Shown here: in pieces, positions 56,693 to 64,000 of the stretch
How positions within the stretch are numbered: position 1 is the stretch's first letter
Layout: each line of letters begins with the position of its first letter
Assembly: GCA_024234595.1 (NCBI GenBank)
Contig: JACKNZ010000013.1
Span: forward strand, 1 to 64,000
Reading direction: 5' to 3'
Origin: Moraxellaceae bacterium
GTDB lineage: Bacteria > Pseudomonadota > Gammaproteobacteria > Pseudomonadales > Moraxellaceae
DNA length: 64,000 bases
The notes under the pieces: model-generated
Told to the model about the DNA's origin: nothing
Database searches by the model: none
Seen by the model: the letters and a program-made list of their open reading frames with translations, nothing else
Made by a program: the position numbers and the translations under genes

Positions 56693-58123
56693 TTATTTAT
56701 CTCTAAATTCTTTGGCAATTTCTTGCATTAAACGAATCGCTTCATCGGCACTGGCGGCTTGGCCACCGACATTCGACAAATCTTGGCTATTGTTAAAGGT
56801 GGTGCTTTGTTTGGGTTCATGGCGAACTAAATCGGGATAGATAATTAACACGGCAACCATGGCTAACTGCAAGACAATAAACGGCACTGCCCCTTTGTAT
56901 AAATGATTGGTATTGAGTGCTTTAGGGGCAACACTGCGTAAATAAAATAACGAAAAACCAAACGGCGGTGTTAAAAAAGAGGTTTGTAAAGTCATGGCCA
57001 GTATTACGCCAAACCACACAGGGTCGATGTTGAGTTTATAAATAATTGGCACTAATAACGGCACCACAATAAACACAATCTCAAAAAAGTCTAAGAACAT
57101 GCCTAAACCAAAGACCATCAAATTAACCACTAATAAAAAGGCAATTTCGCCTGCGGGTAACTTATCAAATAAATGCTCGACCCATAAATCACCATTTAAG
57201 GCTCTAAATACTAAAGCAAACAGGCTTGAGCCAATTAAAATAAACATCACAAAAGAGGTTAATTTGGCAGTGTTATCTAAGGCTTGATGCAGTAAAGAGG
57301 CACTTAAACGGCGTTTGACTAAGGCTAAGACTAATGCGCCTGCTGCCCCCATTGCCCCTGCTTCGGTGGGTGTAGCTAAACCAATAAAAATTGTCCCTAA
57401 CACCAAAAAAATTAACACTAAGGGCGGCACTAAAGCGGCTAATAACTTGCCCCATTGAATAGCTTGGCGGGTTTGTTGTTGTGCGGGTAACAACTCAGGT
57501 TTGATAATCGCTAAACCACCAATAAACAGCGCAAATAATGCTACTAAGGCCAAACTAGGATACATTGCCCCTAAATACATATCGCCAACAGGCACAGTTA
57601 AGGTATCCGCCAAGACAATTAACACTAAAGACGGTGGAATAATTTGTGCCAATGTGCCAGAAGCCATAATCACGCCACTGGAAATGGCAGGTGAATAACC
57701 TTGACGCATCATCATCGGTAAAGAAATCAAGCCCATCGCCATCACGCTGGCGGCGACAACACCTGTGGTTGCGGCTAATAATGCGCCGACTAAAATCACC
57801 GCAAAAGCCAAACCACCACGCAAACGACCAAACAGTTGATTGATCGCGTCCAGTAAATCTTCGGCTAATTGACTCTTTTCTAAAATCAGTCCCATTAAGG
57901 TAAAAAATGGAATCGCCATCAGCGTTTCATTACGCATAATGCCAAATAAGCGTTCTGGTACAGCTTGCACCAATTCGATGGGCAATGCGCCCACCAACAC
58001 ACCAATTGCACCAAAAATCAGGCCAACAGCCGCCAAAACAAAAGCAACAGGATAGCCAGTTAATAACAATAAAAATAAGCTCAAAAACATTAACGGCGCG
58101 AGCCAACCCCAATCACCTGTCAT
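56693..58123 (-). CDS. TRAP transporter large permease DctM
   Basis: 476-residue membrane subunit with about 12 hydrophobic segments. Family blocks: FTLMGLILEKSQLAEDLLDAI, GVIMASGTLAQIIPPSLVLIVLAD, LATPTEAGAMGAAGALVLAL, and LVPIIYKLNIDPVWFGVILAMTLQTSFLTPPFGFSLFYLR (split). Its start overlaps dctQ by 4 bases. The C-terminal tail (about 435-476) is hydrophilic. Confidence 0.95.
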   Translation of the reverse strand: MTGDWGWLAPLMFLSLFLLLLTGYPVAFVLAAVGLIFGAIGVLVGALPIELVQAVPERLFGIMRNETLMAIPFFTLMGLILEKSQLAEDLLDAINQLFGRLRGGLAFAVILVGALLAATTGVVAASVMAMGLISLPMMMRQGYSPAISSGVIMASGTLAQIIPPSLVLIVLADTLTVPVGDMYLGAMYPSLALVALFALFIGGLAIIKPELLPAQQQTRQAIQWGKLLAALVPPLVLIFLVLGTIFIGLATPTEAGAMGAAGALVLALVKRRLSASLLHQALDNTAKLTSFVMFILIGSSLFALVFRALNGDLWVEHLFDKLPAGEIAFLLVVNLMVFGLGMFLDFFEIVFIVVPLLVPIIYKLNIDPVWFGVILAMTLQTSFLTPPFGFSLFYLRSVAPKALNTNHLYKGAVPFIVLQLAMVAVLIIYPDLVRHEPKQSTTFNNSQDLSNVGGQAASADEAIRLMQEIAKEFRDK

Positions 58124-58629
58124 GCTCGCTCTCCGTGTTGTAAAATCGCAATACGTTTGCCTATTTCGCTAATCACTTGCAAAATCAGCAAAACAAAACC
58201 AAGAGGAATCAGTAGTTTAACTGGCCAACGTGGTAAACCCCCTGCATCAGCAGACATTTCGTTGTGTTGCCAAACTTGGATAAACTCGTGCCAACCCAAC
58301 CAAGCTAAACCCACTGCAACAGGCAATAAAAACAAGACATGACCTGCAATATCAATCCCAGCACGGGTTTTAGCCGACCAACGTTTAGACAATACATCAA
58401 CACGGACATGTTGATCTGCTTGTAAGGTATAGGCTGCGCCCAATAAGAAGACTGCCGAAAATAAGTACCATTGCCCTTCTAAAAAACCATTAGAACCAAA
58501 GGCAAATTTACGTCCGACAGCGGTAAAGACTGATAACAAGACGGTGGCTAAAATTAGCCATGCCACCACACGTCCCACTGTTTTGTTGAGTGTGTCGATA
58601 GCCGTACACACCTTTGTTAATGCACTCAT
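58120..58629 (-). CDS. TRAP transporter small permease DctQ
   Basis: About 169 residues with four hydrophobic segments. FLEGQWYLFSAVFLLGAAYTLQADQHVRVDVL (split) is the DctQ signature. ATG at 58629 is used; the frame opens at TTG 58641. With DctM it forms the Na+-driven membrane part of the transporter. First gene of the unit. Confidence 0.93.
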   Translation of the reverse strand: MSALTKVCTAIDTLNKTVGRVVAWLILATVLLSVFTAVGRKFAFGSNGFLEGQWYLFSAVFLLGAAYTLQADQHVRVDVLSKRWSAKTRAGIDIAGHVLFLLPVAVGLAWLGWHEFIQVWQHNEMSADAGGLPRWPVKLLIPLGFVLLILQVISEIGKRIAILQHGERA

Positions 58630-58856
58630 AACCGTAAACAACTGGAGTTGAAATGGGGCGAATGATACGCGCTGATGATGGCTTTTTGTACTTTTATTCG
58701 TTTTTTAACGAAGATTTTTGCAATTAATTGACTTTTTTATCACAGAAAAATTTTTAAAAGCGAATGATTCTATTTGTGGCTGTGCGACTATCAAACCATC
58801 AGACAATGTCATGATTGACTAAAAATACTCCATGACCTATTTAGAGGGGAAAAATA

Positions 58857-60170
58857 ATGACTACATTTATGGGGCAAGCCCAAGGCGTTGGCTTAGCCAT
58901 TCTTAATCAAATTGCCAGCAGTGATTGGCCAGACAAATTAAACCTGCGTAAACCCATCGAAAAAATACTCTATCAAGGCAGCAAAACAGGCTTTAAGGTC
59001 ATGACCAAAGTCAGCCGCCAGTTTGCTAGCTCAGGAAAATCCAACAATCAAGCCACACGTTTAGTGTCGAGTGCGGCCAAAGGCGTGTTTGATTTAAGCC
59101 TGTCTGACGAACAACAAATGATTCGTGACAGTTTGACCATGTTTGCCAAAGAAATGATTCGTCCAGCCGCACATCACAGTGATGCCAATGCTGCTGTGCC
59201 TGCCGAGCTGCTTGCTCAAGCCAAAGAATTAGGCTTAATGTATTACGCTGTACCCGAAGCCTTAGGCGGCATGGCGACCGAAGATAACACCACCACGCAA
59301 ATGCTGATTTTAGAAGATTTAGGCTATGGTGACATGGGCATTGCAGCCGCTTTGTATAGCTCGGTTAGTGTTGCTAATACGTTGGCACGTTGGGGCAGCT
59401 CCGAACAACAAGAACGTTATTTGCGGGCTTTTGCGAGCGAAAATCCACCCGAAGCCGCGTTAGCGGTAGTTGAAAAAACGCCCTTATTTGACCCTAACAA
59501 ACTCAACACCAGTGCTAAGTTAGTCGGCAGCGATTATCTGCTAAACGGTGAAAAAGCCTTAGTACTCACAGGTGCAGATGCTGAGCTGTTTATTGTGGCC
59601 GCCGATGTCGAGGGCATCGCTGCCCTGTTTATTGTTGAAAGTGGCACAGCAGGTTTAAGCCTAAGTGATGGCTCAGCGATGGGCATAAAAGCTGCCGCAA
59701 CCAAAACCTTACACTTAAAAGATGTACGTATTCCTGCGACCAATCGTTTTCCTGCAACCTTTGATTATCAAGCCTTTTTAGATTTGGGTAATTTGGCGTG
59801 GTGTGCTTTAGCCGTGGGTTGTGGCCAAGCGATTTTGGATTATTTAGTGCCTTATGTAAACGAGCGTGAAGCCTTTGGTGAACCCATTAGCCATCGTCAA
59901 AGTGTGGCGTTTATGGTGGCTGATGTGGCGATTGAATTAGAAGCAATGCGGTTAATGGTTTGGCGTGCTTGTGCCTTGGCTGAGCAAGGCAAAGAGTTTC
60001 ACCGTGAAGCCTATTTAGCCAAGATTTTATGTGCCGAAAAAGCGATGAAATTGGGTACAGATGCCGTGCAATTATTGGGTGGTCATGGTTTTACCAAAGA
60101 ACATCCCGTCGAGAGATGGTATCGTGATATGCGTTGTTTAGCCGTGATGCACAGTGGCTTACATTTATAA
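58857..60170 (+). CDS. Acyl-CoA dehydrogenase family protein (first of two)
   Basis: 437 residues. An N-terminal extension of about 75 residues (MTTFMGQAQGVGLAILNQIA) precedes the FAD-dependent dehydrogenase fold starting at DLSLSDEQQMIRDSLTMFAKE. The substrate strand region, the REAFGEPISHRQSVAFMVADVAIELEAMR helix (split) and the AVQLLGGHGFTKEHPVERWYRD FAD motif are present. The usual catalytic Glu position of medium-chain enzymes is not identified. GAGGGG precedes ATG. Oxidises an unknown acyl-CoA; co-transcribed with the next gene. Confidence 0.9.
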   Translation: MTTFMGQAQGVGLAILNQIASSDWPDKLNLRKPIEKILYQGSKTGFKVMTKVSRQFASSGKSNNQATRLVSSAAKGVFDLSLSDEQQMIRDSLTMFAKEMIRPAAHHSDANAAVPAELLAQAKELGLMYYAVPEALGGMATEDNTTTQMLILEDLGYGDMGIAAALYSSVSVANTLARWGSSEQQERYLRAFASENPPEAALAVVEKTPLFDPNKLNTSAKLVGSDYLLNGEKALVLTGADAELFIVAADVEGIAALFIVESGTAGLSLSDGSAMGIKAAATKTLHLKDVRIPATNRFPATFDYQAFLDLGNLAWCALAVGCGQAILDYLVPYVNEREAFGEPISHRQSVAFMVADVAIELEAMRLMVWRACALAEQGKEFHREAYLAKILCAEKAMKLGTDAVQLLGGHGFTKEHPVERWYRDMRCLAVMHSGLHL

Positions 60171-60187
60171 TTATAAGGAGCAAAATC

Positions 60188-61390
60188 ATGTATTTAGAAA
60201 ATCCGAAAAAATTTAATATGTTGGTCGAACAAGCGCATCAAGTGGCGGTCAACGTGTTACGTCCCATTTCGCGCAAATATGACAAAGCCGAACATGACTA
60301 TCCTAAAGAATTGGATATGCTTGCTTCCTTATTAGATGGCATGAACGAAGGCTCACCTGATGCCGTTGGCGCAAGTAGCACAGGTTCTGGCACAACCAGT
60401 AGTGGTTCAGGCGTTAAAAATGGCTCTAATATGTCTGCGGTGTTAGGCATTATTGAAATGTGTTGGGGCGATGTGGGCTTATTGTTAGCCATGCCACGTC
60501 AAGGTTTGGGTAATGCTGCGATTGCTGCGGTTGCCAATGAAGAGCAACTCAAACGCTTTAAAGGCACTTGGGCAGCAATGGCGATTACTGAGCCAAACTG
60601 TGGTTCTGACTCGGCAGCGATTCGTACCACCGCTACCAAAGATGGCGACCATTATGTGTTAAATGGTGAAAAGATTTTTGTGACTTCTGGTCAACGTGCT
60701 GACAGTGTCGTGGTTTGGGCAACTTTAGATAAAAATCTAGGTCGTGCGGCGATTAAATCCTTTGTGGTGCAACATGGCACAGAAGGCATGGAAGTCACGC
60801 GTTTAGAGAAGAAGCTTGGCATTAAAGCCTCTGACACCGCTGCAATCACCTTTACTAACTGTCGTGTACCTGCGGCTAATTTGTTGGGCACACCCGAAGT
60901 TGATGTGCAAAAAGGTTTTGCGGGGGTCATGCAAACCTTTGATAATACACGTCCTTTAGTGGCGGCTATGGCCATTGGTGTGGCTAAAGCGTCTTTAGAT
61001 CGTACTCGTGAGTTATTAAAAGACAGCTTATCGGTTAACTACAGTGCACAGCCGATGCAAGCTTCGTTTGCCGAAGCCACGCTCAATCGTTTAGAGGCAG
61101 AATGGGAAGCAGCCCGTTTGTTAACACTTAAAGCGGCTTGGTTAGCGGATAACAAAATCCCTAACTCTAAAGAAGCATCCATGGCCAAAGCCAAAGCAGG
61201 TCGTGTGGCTAACGAGGTCACCTTAAAATGTGTCGAGTTGTGCGGTGCTTTGGGTTATAGCGAAGATGAGCTGTTAGAAAAATGGTCACGTGATTCAAAA
61301 ATTTTGGATATTTTTGAAGGCACACAACAAATTCAATTGTTGATTGTGGCGCGTAGAGTATTAAACAAAAGCTCGGCTGAGTTGAAGTAG
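60188..61390 (+). CDS. Acyl-CoA dehydrogenase family protein (second of two)
   Basis: 400 residues from ATG 60188 (AAGGAG upstream). Contains AITEPNCGSDSAAIRTTAT, LNGEKIFVTSGQRADSVVVWA, FVVQHGTEGMEVTRLEKKLGIKASDTAAI (split), and the terminal catalytic-Glu motif ILDIFEGTQQIQ. A Gly/Ser-rich insertion (about residues 60-77, SSTGSGTTSSGSG) is unusual. It follows the first paralogue by 17 bases. The frame starting at 60134 belongs to the end of that gene. Confidence 0.92.
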   Translation: MYLENPKKFNMLVEQAHQVAVNVLRPISRKYDKAEHDYPKELDMLASLLDGMNEGSPDAVGASSTGSGTTSSGSGVKNGSNMSAVLGIIEMCWGDVGLLLAMPRQGLGNAAIAAVANEEQLKRFKGTWAAMAITEPNCGSDSAAIRTTATKDGDHYVLNGEKIFVTSGQRADSVVVWATLDKNLGRAAIKSFVVQHGTEGMEVTRLEKKLGIKASDTAAITFTNCRVPAANLLGTPEVDVQKGFAGVMQTFDNTRPLVAAMAIGVAKASLDRTRELLKDSLSVNYSAQPMQASFAEATLNRLEAEWEAARLLTLKAAWLADNKIPNSKEASMAKAKAGRVANEVTLKCVELCGALGYSEDELLEKWSRDSKILDIFEGTQQIQLLIVARRVLNKSSAELK

Positions 61391-61414
61391 TTTTTTAGGT
61401 GCTGGGCAGAGCGT

Positions 61415-61759
61415 CTAGCACCGTATCTTACACCAAAAACAATTGATAATTCTTACGCACTGCTTCGACAACGTCAAGGTGTCCTCCTTTATCAGATTGG
61501 CATCAAACTTCGTGCCTTTTGGTTGCTTAGCTTCTCGAATTATTGAGGTCGGTGAGTATGTCAATAACAACAAAAAATCGTGTGTTTGTGACCACGATAG
61601 CTTAACTTTACGTCGTAATACTTGGGTAGTCTCAATTAGCATTTGCACACTAATAATGCCACCTTTATTTAACACTGCTTCAGCAGCATCGGCTTTGTTG
61701 ATATCGTGTGACAGCAAATACAGCAACACATTGGTATCCACAAAAAGCTTATCTTTCAT
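61415..61759 (-). pseudogene. Truncated VapC-type PIN toxin
   Basis: Starts MKDKLFVDTNVLLYLLSHDINKADAAEA with the first PIN Asp and keeps Glu in MLIETTQVLRRKVKL. After about residue 70 (HDFLLLLTYS) the sequence departs from the PIN pattern, and no third acidic motif (such as DAxIVAAAL) appears before the stop. The tail is unrelated. In another frame GHLDVVEAVRKNYQLFLV is readable there, but I do not recognise it. The start overlaps the antitoxin end by 11 bases. Confidence 0.75.
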
Positions 61760-61983
61760 GCAGTTCATCTCTATCAAAATAAAAATCAGCGGGTAACTTA
61801 CTTCTAAATTGACGTAATTTTTGCAAAATTTCTTGATTACTTGGCTTTTTGCTCACTTTAAAAAGGCGTGAATCGGCAATTTTAATTTCTATATCATCGT
61901 CTTCTTCATGCAAAGCTAAAGTTTCTACCACCACTAAGGCCTCACCAATCGCAAGGCTATGTGCCCCATTTGCAGACTTGCAT
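61749..61983 (-). pseudogene. Frameshifted VapB/MazE-type antitoxin
   Basis: The correct start is ATG 61983 (MQVCKWG, with AAGGGG upstream), the normal opening of an AbrB/MazE antitoxin. After the Gly the frame must shift: ...TGGGGCACATAGCC... reads a stop (TAG) in frame, whereas the next frame gives SLAIGEALVVVETLALHEEDDDIEIKIADS (in parts). One extra base near 61958-61963 explains this. A few residues of the usual SLAIRLPKALVE are also missing. The long frame starting at 62006 is an artefact of the shift. Likely nonfunctional, unless this is a base-call error. Confidence 0.75.
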
Positions 61984-62042
61984 AGCAACCCCTTCAAGAT
62001 ATGCACTATTCAAAAAGTATATCTGATTAAGAGTTCGAGTGA

Positions 62043-62137
62043 GGCGCAATGCATTGCGCCATGTTTAAGAAAAAAATATTCTTAATTATGGAAAATACAA
62101 AAAACGCTGCATTACACAGTCGCTAATGCATCCTACT
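62043..62137. repeat. Palindromic repeat GGCGCAATGCATTGCGCC and TGCATTA arms (family E)
   Basis: GGCGCAATGCATTGCGCC (62043-62060) is a perfect 18-base palindrome. About 45 bases on, GCTGCATTA and TAATGCATC form a second inverted pair around CACAGTCGC. It lies between metZ and the decayed vapBC. Confidence 0.7.
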
Positions 62138-62143
62138 TTTAAT

Positions 62144-63346
62144 TCAAGACATATTAGCAAAACCACGCACACAATCGGCTTTTAAGTCGGCAATATCCTC
62201 TAGACCCACCGCAATTCTAATCAAGCCTTCGGTTATACCTGCGGCGGCTTTGGCATCTGGACTCAAACGGCCATGTGTGGTTGATGCAGGATGAGTAATG
62301 GTCGTTTTGGCATCGCCCAAGTTGGCGGTAATGGACATAATTTTTGTGCCATCAATAAAACGCCACGCCCCTTCGCGCTCACCTTCCACCACAAACGATA
62401 ACACACCACCAAAAGCACGTTGCTGCTGTGCCGCTAATGAATGCTGTGGGTGCGTAGGTAAACCTGCATAATTCACCTGTTTCACTTGTGGCTGCTGTGC
62501 TAACCAAGTTGCCAAGGCTAAGGCACTGGCAGAATGTGCCTCCATTCTTAAACGTAAGGTTTCTAAGCCCTTTAAAAACACCCACGCATTAAACGGACTC
62601 ATCGAAGGGCCGCAAGTACGCACTACGCCATATACTTCTTCTAACAGTTTATGACTGCCAACCACTGCCCCACCTAAGGCGCGGCCTTGACCATCTAAAT
62701 ACTTAGTGGCTGAATGGATGACTAAATCTGCACCTAATGCCAAGGGCTTTTGCAAAGCAGGCGTACAAAAACAATTATCAACAGCCAATAAAATATCGTG
62801 TTGATGTGCTAAGTCTGCTAAAAGAGCAATATCAGCCACTTCACAAATGGGATTACTGGGCGTTTCTAAAAAAAATAATTTGGTTTGAGCCGTAATAGCG
62901 GCTTGCCACTGTGCAATATCGGTCAAATCTACAAAAGTAACTGCGACACCAAATTTTTTAAAGTATTTCTCAAACAGCACATTAGTTGTGCCAAACACCG
63001 CACGCGAGCAAACCACATGGTCACCTGCCGACAAAAAAGCCAAGCAAGTGGCCAATATCGCGGCCATACCTGAGCTAGTGGCTACTGCTCTCTCGCCACC
63101 CTCAAGGGCAGCCAAACGCTGTTCAAACATTCTGACGGTGGGATTGGTAAAGCGCGAATAAATATTACCTGCCTCCGTGCCACCAAAACGGGCGGCAGCA
63201 TGGGCGGCACTCTCAAACACAAACGATGAAGTTAAAAACATCGCTTCGCTATGCTCACCTTCTTGAGTACGAGCAACGCCTGCACGTACCGCTAAGGTGT
63301 CAAATTCTAGCTCTGCCAAGAGTTGTTGATGTGTTTGAGAGTTCAA
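62144..63346 (-). CDS. metZ: O-succinylhomoserine sulfhydrylase
   Basis: PLP enzyme making homocysteine from O-succinylhomoserine and sulfide. 400 residues of the Cys/Met-metabolism fold. The PLP Lys is in VIHSATKYLDGQGRALGG, the substrate Arg/Tyr region is YSRFTNPTVRMFEQRLAALEGG (split), and phosphate binding is SSGMAAILA. Cystathionine gamma-synthase is an alternative, but linkage to purF is typical of MetZ. It begins 5 bases after the purF stop. Confidence 0.93.
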   Translation of the reverse strand: MNSQTHQQLLAELEFDTLAVRAGVARTQEGEHSEAMFLTSSFVFESAAHAAARFGGTEAGNIYSRFTNPTVRMFEQRLAALEGGERAVATSSGMAAILATCLAFLSAGDHVVCSRAVFGTTNVLFEKYFKKFGVAVTFVDLTDIAQWQAAITAQTKLFFLETPSNPICEVADIALLADLAHQHDILLAVDNCFCTPALQKPLALGADLVIHSATKYLDGQGRALGGAVVGSHKLLEEVYGVVRTCGPSMSPFNAWVFLKGLETLRLRMEAHSASALALATWLAQQPQVKQVNYAGLPTHPQHSLAAQQQRAFGGVLSFVVEGEREGAWRFIDGTKIMSITANLGDAKTTITHPASTTHGRLSPDAKAAAGITEGLIRIAVGLEDIADLKADCVRGFANMS

Positions 63347-63351
63347 GGTAT

Positions 63352-64000
63352 TTACTCCTGTACATTGGCTAAATCAATGGTGACGTTTTCGACTTTTTTA
63401 GATTTTGCCCCGTCATTGCGCGATTGTTCTAAACGCTGCAAATAAGCATCATCAATATCACCTGTCACATATTCGCCTGTAAATACCGAGCAATCGAAAT
63501 CGACCAGCTCTGGATTGCCTTCACGCGCGCAAGCAACCAAGTCTTCTAAGTCCTGAAAAATTAAACCATCTGCCCCAATTAAAGCACAAATTTGTTCTAC
63601 GGTATTACCATGAGCAATCAACTCTGTTTTGGCAGGCATATCAATACCATAAACATTAGGATAACGCACAGGTGGCGCAGCCGAGGCAAAATAGACTTTA
63701 CGCGCTCCCACATCACGCGCCATTTGAATAATTTCTTTGCAGGTAGTCCCACGCACAATCGAGTCATCAACTAACAACACATTTTTGCCCTGAAACTCTA
63801 AATCTACAGGACTGAGTTTTTGACGTACTGATTTTTTGCGTTGACTTTGACCCGGCATAATAAAGGTGCGGCCAATGTAACGGTTTTTCATAAAACCTTC
63901 ACGGTACTTGACATTGAGGTTGTTAGCTAACTCTAGGGCAGCGGTACGGCTGGTATCTGGAATGGGAATAACTACATCAATATCATGATTTTCGCCCCAC
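63352..64000 (-). CDS. purF: Amidophosphoribosyltransferase PurF, C-terminal part (runs off right edge)
   Basis: First step of purine synthesis: PRPP plus glutamine to phosphoribosylamine. About 215 C-terminal residues are present. The frame is open through the right edge, before the internal Met at 63891 ([16 protein letters not shown] upstream of it). PRPP loop: [13 protein letters not shown]. Then follow [15 protein letters not shown] and the C-terminal extension. The N-terminal glutaminase domain is outside. Confidence 0.95.
   Translation of the reverse strand, partial: WGENHDIDVVIPIPDTSRTAALELANNLNVKYREGFMKNRYIGRTFIMPGQSQRKKSVRQKLSPVDLEFQGKNVLLVDDSIVRGTTCKEIIQMARDVGARKVYFASAAPPVRYPNVYGIDMPAKTELIAHGNTVEQICALIGADGLIFQDLEDLVACAREGNPELVDFDCSVFTGEYVTGDIDDAYLQRLEQSRNDGAKSKKVENVTIDLANVQE

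Noticed and set aside
61443..61796. 117-residue plus-strand frame opposite the vapC remnant
   Set aside because: Antisense shadow; no ribosome site, and the minus strand carries the clear PIN start.
61749..62006. 85-residue frame read as a complete antitoxin from ATG 62006
   Set aside because: The first 20 residues are out of frame with the real start at 61983 (good ribosome site, MQVCKWG). The frame only exists because of a one-base shift.
1..64000. CRISPR arrays, integrase/tRNA attachment sites, prophage genes
   Set aside because: No regular spacer-repeat series was seen. The tRNA-Val gene has no partial duplicate nearby, and no integrase or phage structural gene is present.

Overview
The window looks like a chromosomal segment of a gammaproteobacterium, most likely from the Moraxellaceae or a close relative. 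Three things suggest this: a complete twitching-motility chemosensory cluster (pilGHIJK-chpABC), an accD-folC-SPOR block next to trpFBA, and a purF-metZ pair. The DNA is AT-rich by eye. The genus cannot be fixed without a database search. The two ends cut through genes: acnD at the left and purF at the right.

Layout. 1-3.9 kb: methylcitrate (propionate) operon, read leftward as gntR-prpB-prpC-acnD, with candidate operators upstream of or inside the regulator start. 4.1-7.8 kb: a membrane GGDEF-EAL protein, a TauE/SafE exporter and a secreted DUF4124-like protein. 7.8-21.7 kb: the Pil-Chp system controlling type IV pili, including a 2599-residue ChpA. 22-31 kb: a glutaredoxin-like protein, RlmKL, a DUF2726 protein, a SPOR protein, FolC, AccD and TrpA/B/F. 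31.1-33.8 kb: vapBC, hemJ, thiD, thiE. 33.8 kb: tRNA-Val(GAC) with its own promoter and terminator. 33.9-37.9 kb: MoxR-DUF58-transglutaminase operon. 38-43 kb: an uncharacterised protein family (117 and 603 residues), an MpaB-type oxygenase, a proline-rich membrane protein and an EamA transporter. 43.1-46.6 kb: a MITE-like element, a MazF module, ffh with a small membrane protein, and a CcsA-like protein. 46.7-53.3 kb: CorC/CNNM protein, esterase, gamma carbonic anhydrase-like protein, two Nudix hydrolases and an OsmC-YcaO fusion. 53.4-58.6 kb: a HARE-HTH/nuclease-like protein, a lone antitoxin, and a TRAP transporter whose dctP is separated from dctQM by a two-gene HicA/HicB-like module. 58.9-61.4 kb: two acyl-CoA dehydrogenases. 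61.4-62.0 kb: a decayed vapBC. 62.1-64 kb: metZ and purF.

Most of the window is ordinary housekeeping. The accessory signal consists of five toxin-antitoxin-type loci in different states (two intact, one candidate new type, one lone antitoxin, one broken), several families of dispersed palindromic repeats in the gaps, and the 117/603-residue family. The best candidate for an undescribed system is the pair at 55917-56606. Its predicted promoter lies inside a perfect 18-bp-arm palindrome, and it sits between genes that normally form one TRAP operon.
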